DNA of 25,932 nt from an uncultured Pseudomonadota bacterium (lineage in GTDB: Bacteria; Pseudomonadota; Gammaproteobacteria; Burkholderiales; SG8-41). Every line of letters begins with the position of its first letter. Positions within the stretch are counted from its first letter, which is position 1. Where the stretch lies: assembly GCA_946885605.1 (NCBI GenBank), contig CAMPGR010000042.1, forward strand, positions 1-25,932, in the 5' to 3' direction. The position numbers and the translations under genes were made by a program. The notes under the pieces were generated by a model. It did no database searches. It saw nothing but the letters and a program-made list of their open reading frames with translations, and had not been told where the DNA came from. This document shows positions 16,740-24,628 of the stretch, piece after piece.

Positions 16740-18128
16740 ATGACCGGTCTTACTCAAACGCTTGCCCGTTTCATACGCGCGAGCAGTCTCGGCGACTTGC
16801 CGGAGGGCGCCGTGGACAAGGCGAAGAAGGCGATCGCGGATACGTTCGCCGTGATGCTCGCCGGCGCCGGGAGCGCGTTGGCCGAGCCGATGCTGCGGTA
16901 CGTCGAGCTTTCCGGCGAACGGGGCGACACGCCGATACTTGCCACCGCGCACACCGCGACGCCCGAGGTGGCGGCGCTCGCGAACGGCGCATTCGGGCAC
17001 GCCCTCGACTTTGACGACGTCCTTTCCATGATGCCGGCACATCCCAGCGCGGTCATCCTGCCCGCGCTGTGCGCGAGTCTTGGCCGGCAAACGGTATCCG
17101 GCGCGGACTTCATGGAGGCCTATGCAACCGGAATCGAGGTTGGTGGCAAGATCGGCCTCGGCATCACGGTGGGTCATTACCACCGCGGCTTTCACGGCAC
17201 CGGGACGCTGGGGATTTTTTCGGCGCTCGCGGCGCTCGCGAAACTGCATCGGCTCGATATCGCAACAACGCGCATCGCGTTCGGGATCGCTGCTTCCATG
17301 GCGAGCGGCGTGCAGCGCAATTTCGGCACGATGACGAAGCCGCTTCATACCGGCTGGGCGGCGCGAAGTGCACTCGCCGCGTTGCGACTTTCCGCATGCG
17401 GCTTCACCGCCGCGCTCGATGTGCTCGAAGCAAAAGCCGGCTTCTTCGCCGCGTACGGCGTGCAGCAGTCGGATCCCGCGGTAACGGCTGAGGGGCTCGG
17501 CAAGCCATGGGTGCTTGCCGATCCCGGCATTGCGCTGAAGAAGTTTCCCTGCTGTTACGCTTGCCATCGCGGAATGGACGGTGTGCTGGAATTGAAACGG
17601 CGACACCGTTTCAAGGCCGAGGACGTCGAGCGCCTGACGTGCCGCATGCCGCCCGGCGGCATGCGCGTGCTCACTTACCCCAAGCCCGCGACCGGACTGG
17701 AAGGCAAGTTCAGCCTCGAGTACGCGCTTGCCGCCGGAGTGCTCGACGGCCAGTACACGCTCGCCACGTTCACCGACGAAGCGGTGAGACGCCCTGCGAT
17801 TGGCGCGCTGCTCGCGCGGATCACGGCCACGGAGGACGAGCGCTGCAAAGGCGACGATCCGCTGTTCGAGACGCGCAGCCCCGGGAGCCGGGGCTTCGTG
17901 GAACTGGAATTGAGGCTGCGGAACGGCACGCACGATACCGTGCGCATAGAGCGTCCGCCGGGGCACCCGTCGCGTGAACTGTCGTGGGCCGACATCGAGG
18001 CCAAGTTCACCGATTGCGCGGCATACGCTCGCCTGCCGGCCCAGCGCGGTGCGCGTGCATTCGCGCTGATACGGAGCCTGGAGACGGTCGATGACGTGTG
18101 CGAGATACTCGACCTGCTGCATGATTGA
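16740..18128 (+). CDS. MmgE/PrpD family protein
   Basis: 462 aa. The family includes 2-methylcitrate dehydratase and cis-aconitate decarboxylase. Visible family features: N-terminal LARFIRASSLGDLPEGAVDKAKKAIADTFAV; the active-site loop ANGAFGHALDFDD...AHPSAVILPAL; GYHRGFHGTG-like HYHRGFHGTGTLG; MTKPLHTGWAARSALAA; and a C-terminal lid domain with KKFPCCYACHRGMDG. It is not the classic propionate-operon PrpD subtype. The ATG at 16740 fits family N-termini (MTGLTQTLARF). An ATG at 16677 has a better ribosome binding site (GAGGGGG) and would add 21 residues. An acyl-CoA dehydrogenase gene follows 12 bp later. The exact reaction is unknown; a hydro-lyase or decarboxylase on a tricarboxylate is expected. 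Confidence 0.88.
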   Translation: MTGLTQTLARFIRASSLGDLPEGAVDKAKKAIADTFAVMLAGAGSALAEPMLRYVELSGERGDTPILATAHTATPEVAALANGAFGHALDFDDVLSMMPAHPSAVILPALCASLGRQTVSGADFMEAYATGIEVGGKIGLGITVGHYHRGFHGTGTLGIFSALAALAKLHRLDIATTRIAFGIAASMASGVQRNFGTMTKPLHTGWAARSALAALRLSACGFTAALDVLEAKAGFFAAYGVQQSDPAVTAEGLGKPWVLADPGIALKKFPCCYACHRGMDGVLELKRRHRFKAEDVERLTCRMPPGGMRVLTYPKPATGLEGKFSLEYALAAGVLDGQYTLATFTDEAVRRPAIGALLARITATEDERCKGDDPLFETRSPGSRGFVELELRLRNGTHDTVRIERPPGHPSRELSWADIEAKFTDCAAYARLPAQRGARAFALIRSLETVDDVCEILDLLHD

Positions 18129-18140
18129 CGCGAGGAACGC

Positions 18141-19325
18141 ATGGAGCCCATGTTCACCGTAAGCGCCGAGCAGTGCGCCATACTCGAGACCGTGCGACGG
18201 TTCGTCGCTTCCGAAGTGAAGCCACGCGCGGCGACGCTCGACGCCGACCCCGATCCCGCCGCGGGGTTCTCGTGGGAGATCGTCGAAAAGGCGCACGCGC
18301 TCGGCATCCGCACCATGACGCTTTCCGAAAAATGGGGCGGCCTCGGCACCGATTCGCTGACCACCGCCATGGTGATCGAAGAGCTTGCGACGGGCGACAT
18401 CGGCGTCTCGGTCATCTTCGCTCAGACGCTCAAGATCGCGCAGATCATGGAGAAGGCGCTCAACGCCGAGCAGCAGGCGCGGGTGTTGCCCGGATTCTCC
18501 GCCGATCCGCACGGCATGCTCGCGATCGGGATCACCGAGCCCGACAACGCTTCGAATTATTTCCTGCCGTATCCCGCGCCGTTCCGCACGACGGCGCGGA
18601 AGGCACAGGGCGGTTGGATCGTGAACGGGATGAAGCACTTCATCTCGAACGGCAACCGCGCGAGTTTCTATCTCCTCTTCGCCCAAACCGATCCCGGCAA
18701 GCCGCTGGCCGAAGGCTCGACCTGCTTTCTGCTGGAGCGCGGCCGCCCCGGCTTCACCATCGGGCGCGTTCACGACAAGATGGGCGAGCGGCTGGCGAAC
18801 AACGCCGAGCTCGTCTTTGAGGACTGCTTCATTCCCGATGACAACGTCGTGGGGCAGCCGGGCAAAGGCTTCGGCGTGCTGGCCGAATTCTTTCCCCAGA
18901 GCAATGCGTACGCGGCGGCGACCATACTGGGCGTCGCCGTGGCGCTTTACCGCAAGGCGGTCGAATGGGCGCAAGTGCGCGTACAGGGCGGCAAGCGCTT
19001 GATCGAGCACGACGGCATCCGCGCCCAGCTCGCCGAGATGTGCATGCTGATCGACGCCTCGCGCGCCTATGTTCATCGCGCGGCGTGGCTCGCCGACCAT
19101 CAGGAACAAGGCTGGGACAGAACGCTCGGCGCGTTGCCCAAAGCGATGGCCTCGCAATGCGCGTGGAAGATCGCGACGTGGACCCTGGAGATCCACGGCG
19201 GTCACGGCTACATGAAGGAGTTCGGCGTGGAGAAGCTCGTGCGCGATGCGGCGGCGTTTCTCCACTCCGACGGCGTCAACCGCACGCTCTTCCTGAAGGC
19301 CGCCAATTTCATGTTCGCCGACTGA
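18141..19325 (+). CDS. Acyl-CoA dehydrogenase family protein, atypical active site
   Basis: 394 aa flavoprotein of the acyl-CoA dehydrogenase fold: an N-terminal helical domain, a beta domain (GITEPDNAS, VNGMKHFISNGN) and a C-terminal helical domain (GGHGYMKEFGVEKLVRDA). By hand alignment, the usual catalytic Glu in the Y-E-G-T position is Asp here (FLHSDGVNRTL). The alternative base position used by isovaleryl-CoA dehydrogenase also lacks Glu (PQSNAYAAATILG). It may therefore be weakened, use Asp as base, or catalyse something else. The FAD-domain TEP loop is also unusual (NYFLPYPAPFRTTA). A GAGGAA ribosome binding site precedes the start. It lies 12 bp after MmgE/PrpD, and its stop overlaps the start of a deleted alcohol dehydrogenase (ATGA). 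Confidence 0.87.
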   Translation: MEPMFTVSAEQCAILETVRRFVASEVKPRAATLDADPDPAAGFSWEIVEKAHALGIRTMTLSEKWGGLGTDSLTTAMVIEELATGDIGVSVIFAQTLKIAQIMEKALNAEQQARVLPGFSADPHGMLAIGITEPDNASNYFLPYPAPFRTTARKAQGGWIVNGMKHFISNGNRASFYLLFAQTDPGKPLAEGSTCFLLERGRPGFTIGRVHDKMGERLANNAELVFEDCFIPDDNVVGQPGKGFGVLAEFFPQSNAYAAATILGVAVALYRKAVEWAQVRVQGGKRLIEHDGIRAQLAEMCMLIDASRAYVHRAAWLADHQEQGWDRTLGALPKAMASQCAWKIATWTLEIHGGHGYMKEFGVEKLVRDAAAFLHSDGVNRTLFLKAANFMFAD

Positions 19326-19476
19326 TGAAAGCGCTCGTCCTGCGCGCTCCCCATACGCCGTTCGAGCTGGCGACCGTGCCGGACCCGGCGAACCGATGAG
19401 CGAAGCCGAAGCGCTGCACGCCGGCGTCGAAGCCGGCGAAGTGACCGGACGTGCCGCATTGCTCATCGACGGGTGA
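19325..19476 (+). pseudogene. Remnant of zinc-type (MDR) alcohol dehydrogenase
   Basis: The ATG overlaps the acyl-CoA dehydrogenase stop (ATGA). The first 24 codons, MKALVLRAPHTPFELATVPD..., are a classic MDR alcohol dehydrogenase N-terminus, ending at TGA 19397-19399. Directly after, in another frame (19396-19476), comes SEAEALHAGVEAGEVTGRAA and a terminal LLIDG, which resembles the C-terminal end of the same family (…EALxxLxxGxVxGRAVL). The zinc-binding and Rossmann core, roughly 280 residues, is missing. The most likely history is an internal deletion that joined the two ends. The intact gene would have been translationally coupled to the acyl-CoA dehydrogenase. The 19477-19506 stretch is pyrimidine-rich with nothing recognised. 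Confidence 0.7.
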
Positions 19477-19506
19477 GCCCGATTCCTTCTCCGCCTTCCC
19501 TCTTGT

Positions 19507-20421
19507 CTATTTCTTCTTCTCGCGAAAAAGCGCGTCGAGCTTCTGCTCGTAGGCGTGGTAGTCGAGGAAATCGTAAAGGTCGTCCCGCGTCTGCATGGTC
19601 TCCACGGCGTCCTTCTGCGTGCCGTTCTTGCGGATCGCTTCAAAGATGCGCAGCGCCGCGGCGTTCATCGCACGGAACGCCGACAGCGGATAGAGCGCGA
19701 GCGCGACATTGGCCGAGCGCAGTTCCTCCACGGTGAAGAGCGGGGTCTTGCCGAACTCCGTGATGTTGGCGAGGATCGGCACCTTCACCGCGTCGGCGAA
19801 CTTGCGATACATCGGAAGCTCGGTGATCGCTTCCGGGAAGATCATGTCGGCGCCGGCCTCGACGCACGCGCAGGCGCGGTCGATCGCGGCCTGCAGGCCT
19901 TCGACCGCCAGCGCATCGGTGCGCGCCATGACGACGAACTCGCGGTCCGTCTTCGCGTCCACCGCCGCCTTGATGCGGTCCACCATCTCCTGCTGGCTCA
20001 CGAGTTCCTTGTTGGGCCGGTGGCCGCAGCGCTTGGCGCCGACCTGGTCCTCGATATGCATGCCCGCGGCGCCGAACTTGATGAGCGACTTCACCGTGCG
20101 CGCGATGTTGAAGGCGCTCGCGCCGAAGCCCGTATCGACGTCCACCAGGAGCGGCAGATCGCATGTGTCCGTGATGCGCCGCACATCCGTCAGCACATCG
20201 TCGAGTCCGCTGATGCCAAGATCCGGCAGCCCGAGCGAGCCGGCCGCGACCCCGCCGCCCGACAGGTAGATCGCGCGATACCCGACGCGCGCGGCGAGCC
20301 GGGCATGGTAAGCGTTGATCGTGCCGACCACCTGTAGCGGCTTCTCGGCAGCGACCGCGGCGCGCAGCCGTGCGCCCGCGGAGGCAGGAAGCGCAAGTTG
20401 CGGGGAAGCGGGAGAGTTCAT
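19507..20421 (-). CDS. prpB: 2-Methylisocitrate lyase
   Basis: 304 aa member of the isocitrate lyase/PEP mutase superfamily, very close to PrpB throughout. It cleaves 2-methylisocitrate to pyruvate and succinate, the last step of the methylcitrate cycle for propionate. Motifs: [34 protein letters not shown], the metal-binding [10 protein letters not shown] (91-100), the catalytic loop [11 protein letters not shown] with Cys132, [11 protein letters not shown], and [14 protein letters not shown]. The ATG at 20421 is chosen from family length and an AGGAG ten bases upstream; the frame is open to 20820 but runs antisense to the IclR gene. prpC and a classic prpD/acnD are not adjacent, which is unusual. 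It is divergent from an IclR regulator. Confidence 0.92.
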   Translation of the reverse strand: MNSPASPQLALPASAGARLRAAVAAEKPLQVVGTINAYHARLAARVGYRAIYLSGGGVAAGSLGLPDLGISGLDDVLTDVRRITDTCDLPLLVDVDTGFGASAFNIARTVKSLIKFGAAGMHIEDQVGAKRCGHRPNKELVSQQEMVDRIKAAVDAKTDREFVVMARTDALAVEGLQAAIDRACACVEAGADMIFPEAITELPMYRKFADAVKVPILANITEFGKTPLFTVEELRSANVALALYPLSAFRAMNAAALRIFEAIRKNGTQKDAVETMQTRDDLYDFLDYHAYEQKLDALFREKKK

Positions 20422-20482
20422 GCTCGTCGTGCTCCTGAAAGCACCCGCACCGCGGCGAGGAATGCCGCTGAAGCAGGCCCGT

Positions 20483-20549
20483 AATATGGACTTTGTGGCG
20501 CGCCTGGAACCGGAAAGCGCGCGGTTACGATAGCACGGCACGCCATATT
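20483..20549. promoter_or_regulatory. prpB / iclR divergent control region
   Basis: The 187-bp gap holds a 7-bp inverted repeat, AATATGG (20483-20489) with CCATATT (20543-20549), arms 53 bp apart. These are the only AT-rich spots in the gap apart from CATAAT at 20571-20576, a likely -10 box for iclR. The spacing of about six helical turns centre to centre would suit looping or two regulator dimers, but the arms are short. IclR proteins usually bind their own divergent promoter, so this is a reasonable operator candidate. Confidence 0.3.
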
Positions 20550-20608
20550 CCGCCAGCGCGGTGTCGGTGGCATAATTCCGCGCTGATCTCACGATTCGGA
20601 CTTCCGTC

Positions 20609-21409
20609 ATGCCCAGAAAATCGACGTCGGTTCCCGGCAAGCTGACCGGCACACAGAGCATCGAGCGTTCCCTGATTCTGCTTCGCGAGATCGCCGCGCA
20701 CAACCGCAACGGCTCGCGGCTCCTCGATCTCGCGACGCGCACCGGGCTGCAGCGCCCGACGGTGCACCGCATGCTGAAGTGCCTCGCCGCGGAAAACATG
20801 GTGCAGCAGGACTTCGACACGCACCGCTACTTCCTCGGTCCGATGGTGTTCGAATTGGGTCTCACCGCCGCCCCGCGGTTCAACCTGCGCGAGATCTGCC
20901 ATCCTGCCCTCAACCGCATCGCGGAAGCGACGGGCGATACCGCGTTCCTGACGCAGCGGAGCGGACTCGACGGCCTTTGCCTCGACCGCCGCGAGGGCGC
21001 GTTCCCGATCAAGACTTTTACGCTCGAAATCGGCATGCGGCGGCCTCTCGGCGTAGGCATCGGCAGCCTCGCCATACTCTCGGCGCTACCGGACGAGGAG
21101 ATCCGCCACATCATCGGCACCAATGCGTCCCGTCTCTCGGAATACGGGCTTTCCGCCGCGGCGCTCACCTCGCAGGTGAAAAGAGCGCAGAAGCTCGGCT
21201 ACGCCGTGCGTGAGACACCCTCCCTTGCCGGCGTGCGCTCGATCGGTCAGGCGTTGCATAATCGGAGCGGTGTGCCGTTCGCGGCGCTTTCGGTGTCCGC
21301 CATTTCCAGCCGCATGACCGAAAAGCGCGTCGCCGAGCTCGCCGTGCTGCTCAAGAACGAAGCGCGGCTCATCGAGAAGCAGCTCGCCACCGGCACCGAC
21401 GCGCGCTGA
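20609..21409 (+). CDS. IclR-family transcriptional regulator
   Basis: 266 aa. The N-terminal winged helix is at about residues 16-75 ([40 protein letters not shown]), then [10 protein letters not shown] and the IclR effector-binding domain ([73 protein letters not shown]). Such regulators often control aromatic, glyoxylate or dicarboxylate catabolism. It is divergent from prpB and heads a plus-strand run of CoA-ester genes, 47 bp before the first CaiB/BaiF transferase. It is therefore the prime candidate to control both directions. The effector is unknown. Confidence 0.92.
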   Translation: MPRKSTSVPGKLTGTQSIERSLILLREIAAHNRNGSRLLDLATRTGLQRPTVHRMLKCLAAENMVQQDFDTHRYFLGPMVFELGLTAAPRFNLREICHPALNRIAEATGDTAFLTQRSGLDGLCLDRREGAFPIKTFTLEIGMRRPLGVGIGSLAILSALPDEEIRHIIGTNASRLSEYGLSAAALTSQVKRAQKLGYAVRETPSLAGVRSIGQALHNRSGVPFAALSVSAISSRMTEKRVAELAVLLKNEARLIEKQLATGTDAR

Positions 21410-21456
21410 CCGCCGCTCCGGCTGCACGCCTCCCCGATCGACCGGCTTTCGATTCG

Positions 21457-22725
21457 ATGTCGAACGATTCCACTTTGCCTCGCAAGTCGTTTGCGCCGGA
21501 TGCGCGGGGCCCGCTCGCGGGGGTGCGCGTGCTCGACCTTTCGCGCGTGGTGGCTGGCAACATGGTAAGCCTGCTGCTCGCGGATTTCGGCGCCGAGGTG
21601 ATCAAGATCGAGCCGCCGGCGGGCGATCCCCTTCGCGACTGGCTCGTGAACGGGGTCGCGACCAACTGGAAGGTCTACGCACGCAACAAGAAGAGCGTGT
21701 GCCTGAATCTGCGCAAGAGCGAGGCGAAGGCGCTCCTGCTGCGGCTCGTCGAGACCGCGAGCGTCTTCATCGAGAACTTCCGGCCCGGCACGCTTGAAAA
21801 GATGGAGCTCGGGCCGGAGGTGCTGCACGCACGCAATCCCAAGCTCGTCATCGTGCGCGTCACGGGTTGGGGCCAGACGGGCCCGTACCAGCACAAGCCG
21901 GGGTTTGGCACGCTGGCGGAAGGGATGTCGGGGTTCGCAGCGCTCAACGGCTTCGAGGATCGCGAGCCGGTGCTCCCGCCGATGCAGCTCGCCGACTGCA
22001 CGGCCGGCACCTACGGCGCGTTCGCCGCGCTCATCGCGCTCCGCCACGTCGAAGTGAGTGGCGGGCGCGGCCAGGTGATCGACCTCTCGCTGCTCGAGCC
22101 GCTCTTCTCTTTCATGGGCCCGCAGGCGGCGAGCTACCGCGCGAGCGGGACACTGCGCCCTCGCACCGGCAGCCGCTCCACCACCGCCGCGCCGCGCAAC
22201 GCCTATCGCACGCGCGACGGCAGGTGGGTGTGCATGTCCGCTTCCACCCAGGCAATGACCGAGCGGCTCTTTCGTGCGATCGGACGCGCCGACTTGATCG
22301 ATAACCCGCGTTACCGCACCAACGCCGAGCGCGTGAAGAACGCGGCGGAGCTGGATGCGATCATCGGCGAATTCATCGGGCGCATGACACTCGTGGAGAA
22401 TCTCGACTTCTTCGACAAGAACGAAGTGACCGTGGGGCCCATCTGCGACATTTCGCAGATCATGGCCGATCCCCACGTGCGGGCGCGCGAAATGGTCGTC
22501 GAATATCCCGACGACGAAATGGGCATGATCCCCATGCACGGCGTCGTTCCGCCGCTTTCGGTCACGCCCGGTGCGGTGCGCACCCCGGCACCGAAGCTCG
22601 GCGAGCACAATCACGAAGTGCTCGGGGGATTGGGCTTGAGCAAGGAAGATCTGGCACGGCTGACCGCGCACGATGTAATCTACGCGGGCCCGCGGCGCCG
22701 AAAGGCGGTGAAGGGTAAAGCGTAA
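21457..22725 (+). CDS. CaiB/BaiF family CoA transferase 1
   Basis: 422 aa class III CoA transferase. Family blocks: LAGVRVLDLSRVVAGNMVSLLLADFGAEVIKIEPPAGDP (20-58), FIENFRPGTLEKMELG, and the catalytic Asp180 in QLADCTAGTYGAFAALIAL, which forms the acyl anhydride intermediate. The C-terminal TPAPKLGEHNHEVL is also typical. It should transfer CoA from a donor such as succinyl-CoA to a carboxylic acid. It follows the IclR gene by 47 bp. After it come 125 bp with a heptamer repeat tract, then a CitE-like lyase. The gene set suggests a C5-dicarboxylate (itaconate, mesaconate or citramalate) acceptor, but the substrate cannot be read from the sequence. The ribosome binding site is weak. Confidence 0.9.
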   Translation: MSNDSTLPRKSFAPDARGPLAGVRVLDLSRVVAGNMVSLLLADFGAEVIKIEPPAGDPLRDWLVNGVATNWKVYARNKKSVCLNLRKSEAKALLLRLVETASVFIENFRPGTLEKMELGPEVLHARNPKLVIVRVTGWGQTGPYQHKPGFGTLAEGMSGFAALNGFEDREPVLPPMQLADCTAGTYGAFAALIALRHVEVSGGRGQVIDLSLLEPLFSFMGPQAASYRASGTLRPRTGSRSTTAAPRNAYRTRDGRWVCMSASTQAMTERLFRAIGRADLIDNPRYRTNAERVKNAAELDAIIGEFIGRMTLVENLDFFDKNEVTVGPICDISQIMADPHVRAREMVVEYPDDEMGMIPMHGVVPPLSVTPGAVRTPAPKLGEHNHEVLGGLGLSKEDLARLTAHDVIYAGPRRRKAVKGKA

Positions 22726-22781
22726 GCGGCGAACGGCAGGCGGTGCGCGCGACAGCGTCATGGCCAGCGGTTCCCACGTGC

Positions 22782-22829
22782 CATTCACCGTTCGCCATCA
22801 CGATTCACCATTCACCGTTTACCGCTCAC
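22782..22829. repeat. Degenerate heptamer repeat tract
   Basis: Seven consecutive units fill the gap between the first CoA transferase and the lyase: CATTCAC, CGTTCGC, CATCAC (one base short), GATTCAC, CATTCAC, CGTTTAC and CGCTCAC. The consensus is about CATTCAC. The 7-bp phase is clear despite drift. The tract stops 21 bp before the lyase start, just before its AAAAAAGG ribosome binding site. The preceding 22726-22781 has no recognised element. Confidence 0.65.
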
Positions 22830-22850
22830 TTTCAAAAAAGGAAAACATCG

Positions 22851-23762
22851 ATGCGATCTCAACTTCCGGTGTGGCGCTCGCTGCTCTATGTGCCCGTGAA
22901 CGTGGACAAGTTCGTCGAGAAGGCGCACACGCGCGGCGCCGACGCGATCCAGCTCGATCTCGAGGACAGCGTGCCGCCCGCGGAGAAGGCGCACGCGCGC
23001 ACACTCGTGGAGAAGAATGCGGCGAAGGTGCGCCGCGGCGGCGCCGACGTGGTGGTGCGCATCAACCAGCCGCTCGCGCTCGCGGTGCGCGATCTCGAGC
23101 ATTCGATCATGCCCGACGTCGACGCGATCGCTTGCACCAAGATCGACAGCGCATCGCACGTGAAGCTGCTCGACGAGCTCGTGACCGACCTCGAGGAAAA
23201 ACGCGGCATGAAGGTCGGGCATACGCGCTTCATCACCATGATCGAGACGGCGGACGCCTTCACCCGCATCGACGAAATCCCGCGCGCGAGCCCGCGCGTA
23301 GCGGCGATGAACATCGGCGGCGAGGATTTTGCCCTCGACTGCGCCATGCAACCCGACGACGACGTGCTGCTGCACCCCAAGCAGCGCATGATCATCGCCG
23401 CGCGCGGCGCCGGCGTAATGCCGCTCGGCTTCATCGGCACGGTCGCCGACTTCAGCGACTGGGAGCGCTTCCGCCAGATGGTGCGCCGCTCGCGCCGTTT
23501 CGGTTTTGACGGCGCGGGCTGCATCCATCCCGGGCAGGTCAAGATCGTGAACGAGGAATACACGCCGAGCGCCGAGGAGGTGGAGTACGCGCGCAAGGTG
23601 ATTCGCATGGACGAGGAGGCTGCCGCGAACGGACGCGGCTCGTTCCAGATCGACGGCAAGATGATCGACATCCCGGTGGTGGTGCGCGCGAAGAACCTGC
23701 TGCGGCGTTACGAAGCGATCAAGCAGCGCGAGGCGAAAACGCTCGCTGCGTTGCAAGGATAA
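22851..23762 (+). CDS. CitE-like CoA-ester lyase (HpcH/HpaI family)
   Basis: 303 aa. It has the citrate-lyase-beta-like TIM barrel motifs WRSLLYVPVN (8-17), LDLEDSVPPAEK (35-46), VRIN with Arg70, ITMIETADAF with the metal ligand Glu132, and NIGGEDFALD with Glu158/Asp159. The stretch GFDGAGCIHPGQVKIVNE is typical. Relatives cleave malyl-CoA, citramalyl-CoA or similar beta-hydroxyacyl-CoAs to acetyl-CoA or pyruvate plus an acyl product. The ATG at 22851 has an AAAAGGAAAA ribosome binding site; the frame upstream reads through the heptamer tract and is not coding. Between a CoA transferase and a hydratase, a citramalyl-CoA or malyl-CoA lyase role fits best. Confidence 0.9.
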   Translation: MRSQLPVWRSLLYVPVNVDKFVEKAHTRGADAIQLDLEDSVPPAEKAHARTLVEKNAAKVRRGGADVVVRINQPLALAVRDLEHSIMPDVDAIACTKIDSASHVKLLDELVTDLEEKRGMKVGHTRFITMIETADAFTRIDEIPRASPRVAAMNIGGEDFALDCAMQPDDDVLLHPKQRMIIAARGAGVMPLGFIGTVADFSDWERFRQMVRRSRRFGFDGAGCIHPGQVKIVNEEYTPSAEEVEYARKVIRMDEEAAANGRGSFQIDGKMIDIPVVVRAKNLLRRYEAIKQREAKTLAALQG

Positions 23763-23771
23763 GGAGAGGCG

Positions 23772-24626
23772 ATGACGCAAGACCTCGAAAAACTCAAGGA
23801 CTGGATAGGTGAGAAGGAAACGGCGGTCGACTCCATCACCATTCCCGCCATTCACCGGCTCTCGGCCACGCTCGACCGCGACGACCCGATGCCGAAGCCC
23901 GGCGATCCCCTGCCGGTCGGCTGGCACGCCATCCTCTTCCCGCGCGTCGTGCGCCACTCGCAGATCGGCCCCGACGGCCATCCGCAGCGCGGCGACTTCC
24001 TGCCGCCGGTGCCGCTGCCGCGGCGCATGTTTGCGGGCAAGCGCACGACGTTCGTCGCCGAGCTGCGGGTGGGCGACGAAGTCCATCGCGAATCGACCAT
24101 TCAAAGCGTCAACGTGAAGCAGGGGCGCAGCGGCCAGATGGTGTTCGTCACGGTGAAGACGGATATTTCGAGCGCGCGCGGCCTCGCCATCTCGGAAGAG
24201 CAGGACATCGTCTACCGCGGCGAGCCCGATCCCAACGCGCCGCCTCCGCCGCCGCAACGGGCGCCGACGAACGCGGTGTGGAAGAACATCGTCACGCCGG
24301 ATCCGGTGATGCTCTTTCGTTACTCCGCCCTCACCTTCAACGGCCACCGCATCCACTACGACTACCGCTACGTGACCGGCACCGAGGGTTATCCGGACCT
24401 CGTCATGAACGGCGGGCTCACGACGCTGCTTGCGTACGAGCTCGCGCGCGCGAACGCCGCAACACCGATCCGCTACATGTCATCCCGCAACGTGCGCGCG
24501 CTCTTCGTGAACCGGCCAATACATTTCGGCGGGGACCCTGCGGCGGACGGCAAGAGCGCGAAGCTCTGGGCCGTCGATCAGGACGGCGCGCTCGCGCTCA
24601 CCGCGGAAGCGCAGTTCCAGGATTGA
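23772..24626 (+). CDS. MaoC/HTD2-like acyl-CoA hydratase (mesaconyl/itaconyl-CoA hydratase-like)
   Basis: 284 aa double-hotdog protein of the FAS1-like dehydratase/HTD2 type. The N-terminal half has the RMFAGKRTTFVAELRVGDEVHRES segment (about 82-105) seen in mesaconyl-C4-CoA hydratase relatives. The C-terminal half carries the hydratase-like core DPVMLFRYSALTFNGHRIHYDYRY (about 177-200), in which the asparagine and histidine are the likely catalytic residues. It should hydrate an unsaturated dicarboxylyl-CoA such as itaconyl- or mesaconyl-CoA to a citramalyl-CoA. A proline run (PPPPPP) links the halves. It starts 9 bp after the lyase with a GGAGAGG ribosome binding site and ends 2 bp before the second transferase. 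Confidence 0.85.
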   Translation: MTQDLEKLKDWIGEKETAVDSITIPAIHRLSATLDRDDPMPKPGDPLPVGWHAILFPRVVRHSQIGPDGHPQRGDFLPPVPLPRRMFAGKRTTFVAELRVGDEVHRESTIQSVNVKQGRSGQMVFVTVKTDISSARGLAISEEQDIVYRGEPDPNAPPPPPQRAPTNAVWKNIVTPDPVMLFRYSALTFNGHRIHYDYRYVTGTEGYPDLVMNGGLTTLLAYELARANAATPIRYMSSRNVRALFVNRPIHFGGDPAADGKSAKLWAVDQDGALALTAEAQFQD

Positions 24627-24628
24627 TC

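Noticed and set aside
18992..19001. CAAGCGCTTG, matching the core of the LacI operator
   Set aside because: It lies deep inside the acyl-CoA dehydrogenase gene, encodes conserved-looking GKRLIE residues, and lacks the outer TG/CA bases of the full 14-bp palindrome.
16578..19643. 1021-codon minus-strand open frame
   Set aside because: It lies opposite MmgE/PrpD and the acyl-CoA dehydrogenase and is Arg/His/Ala-rich without domains.
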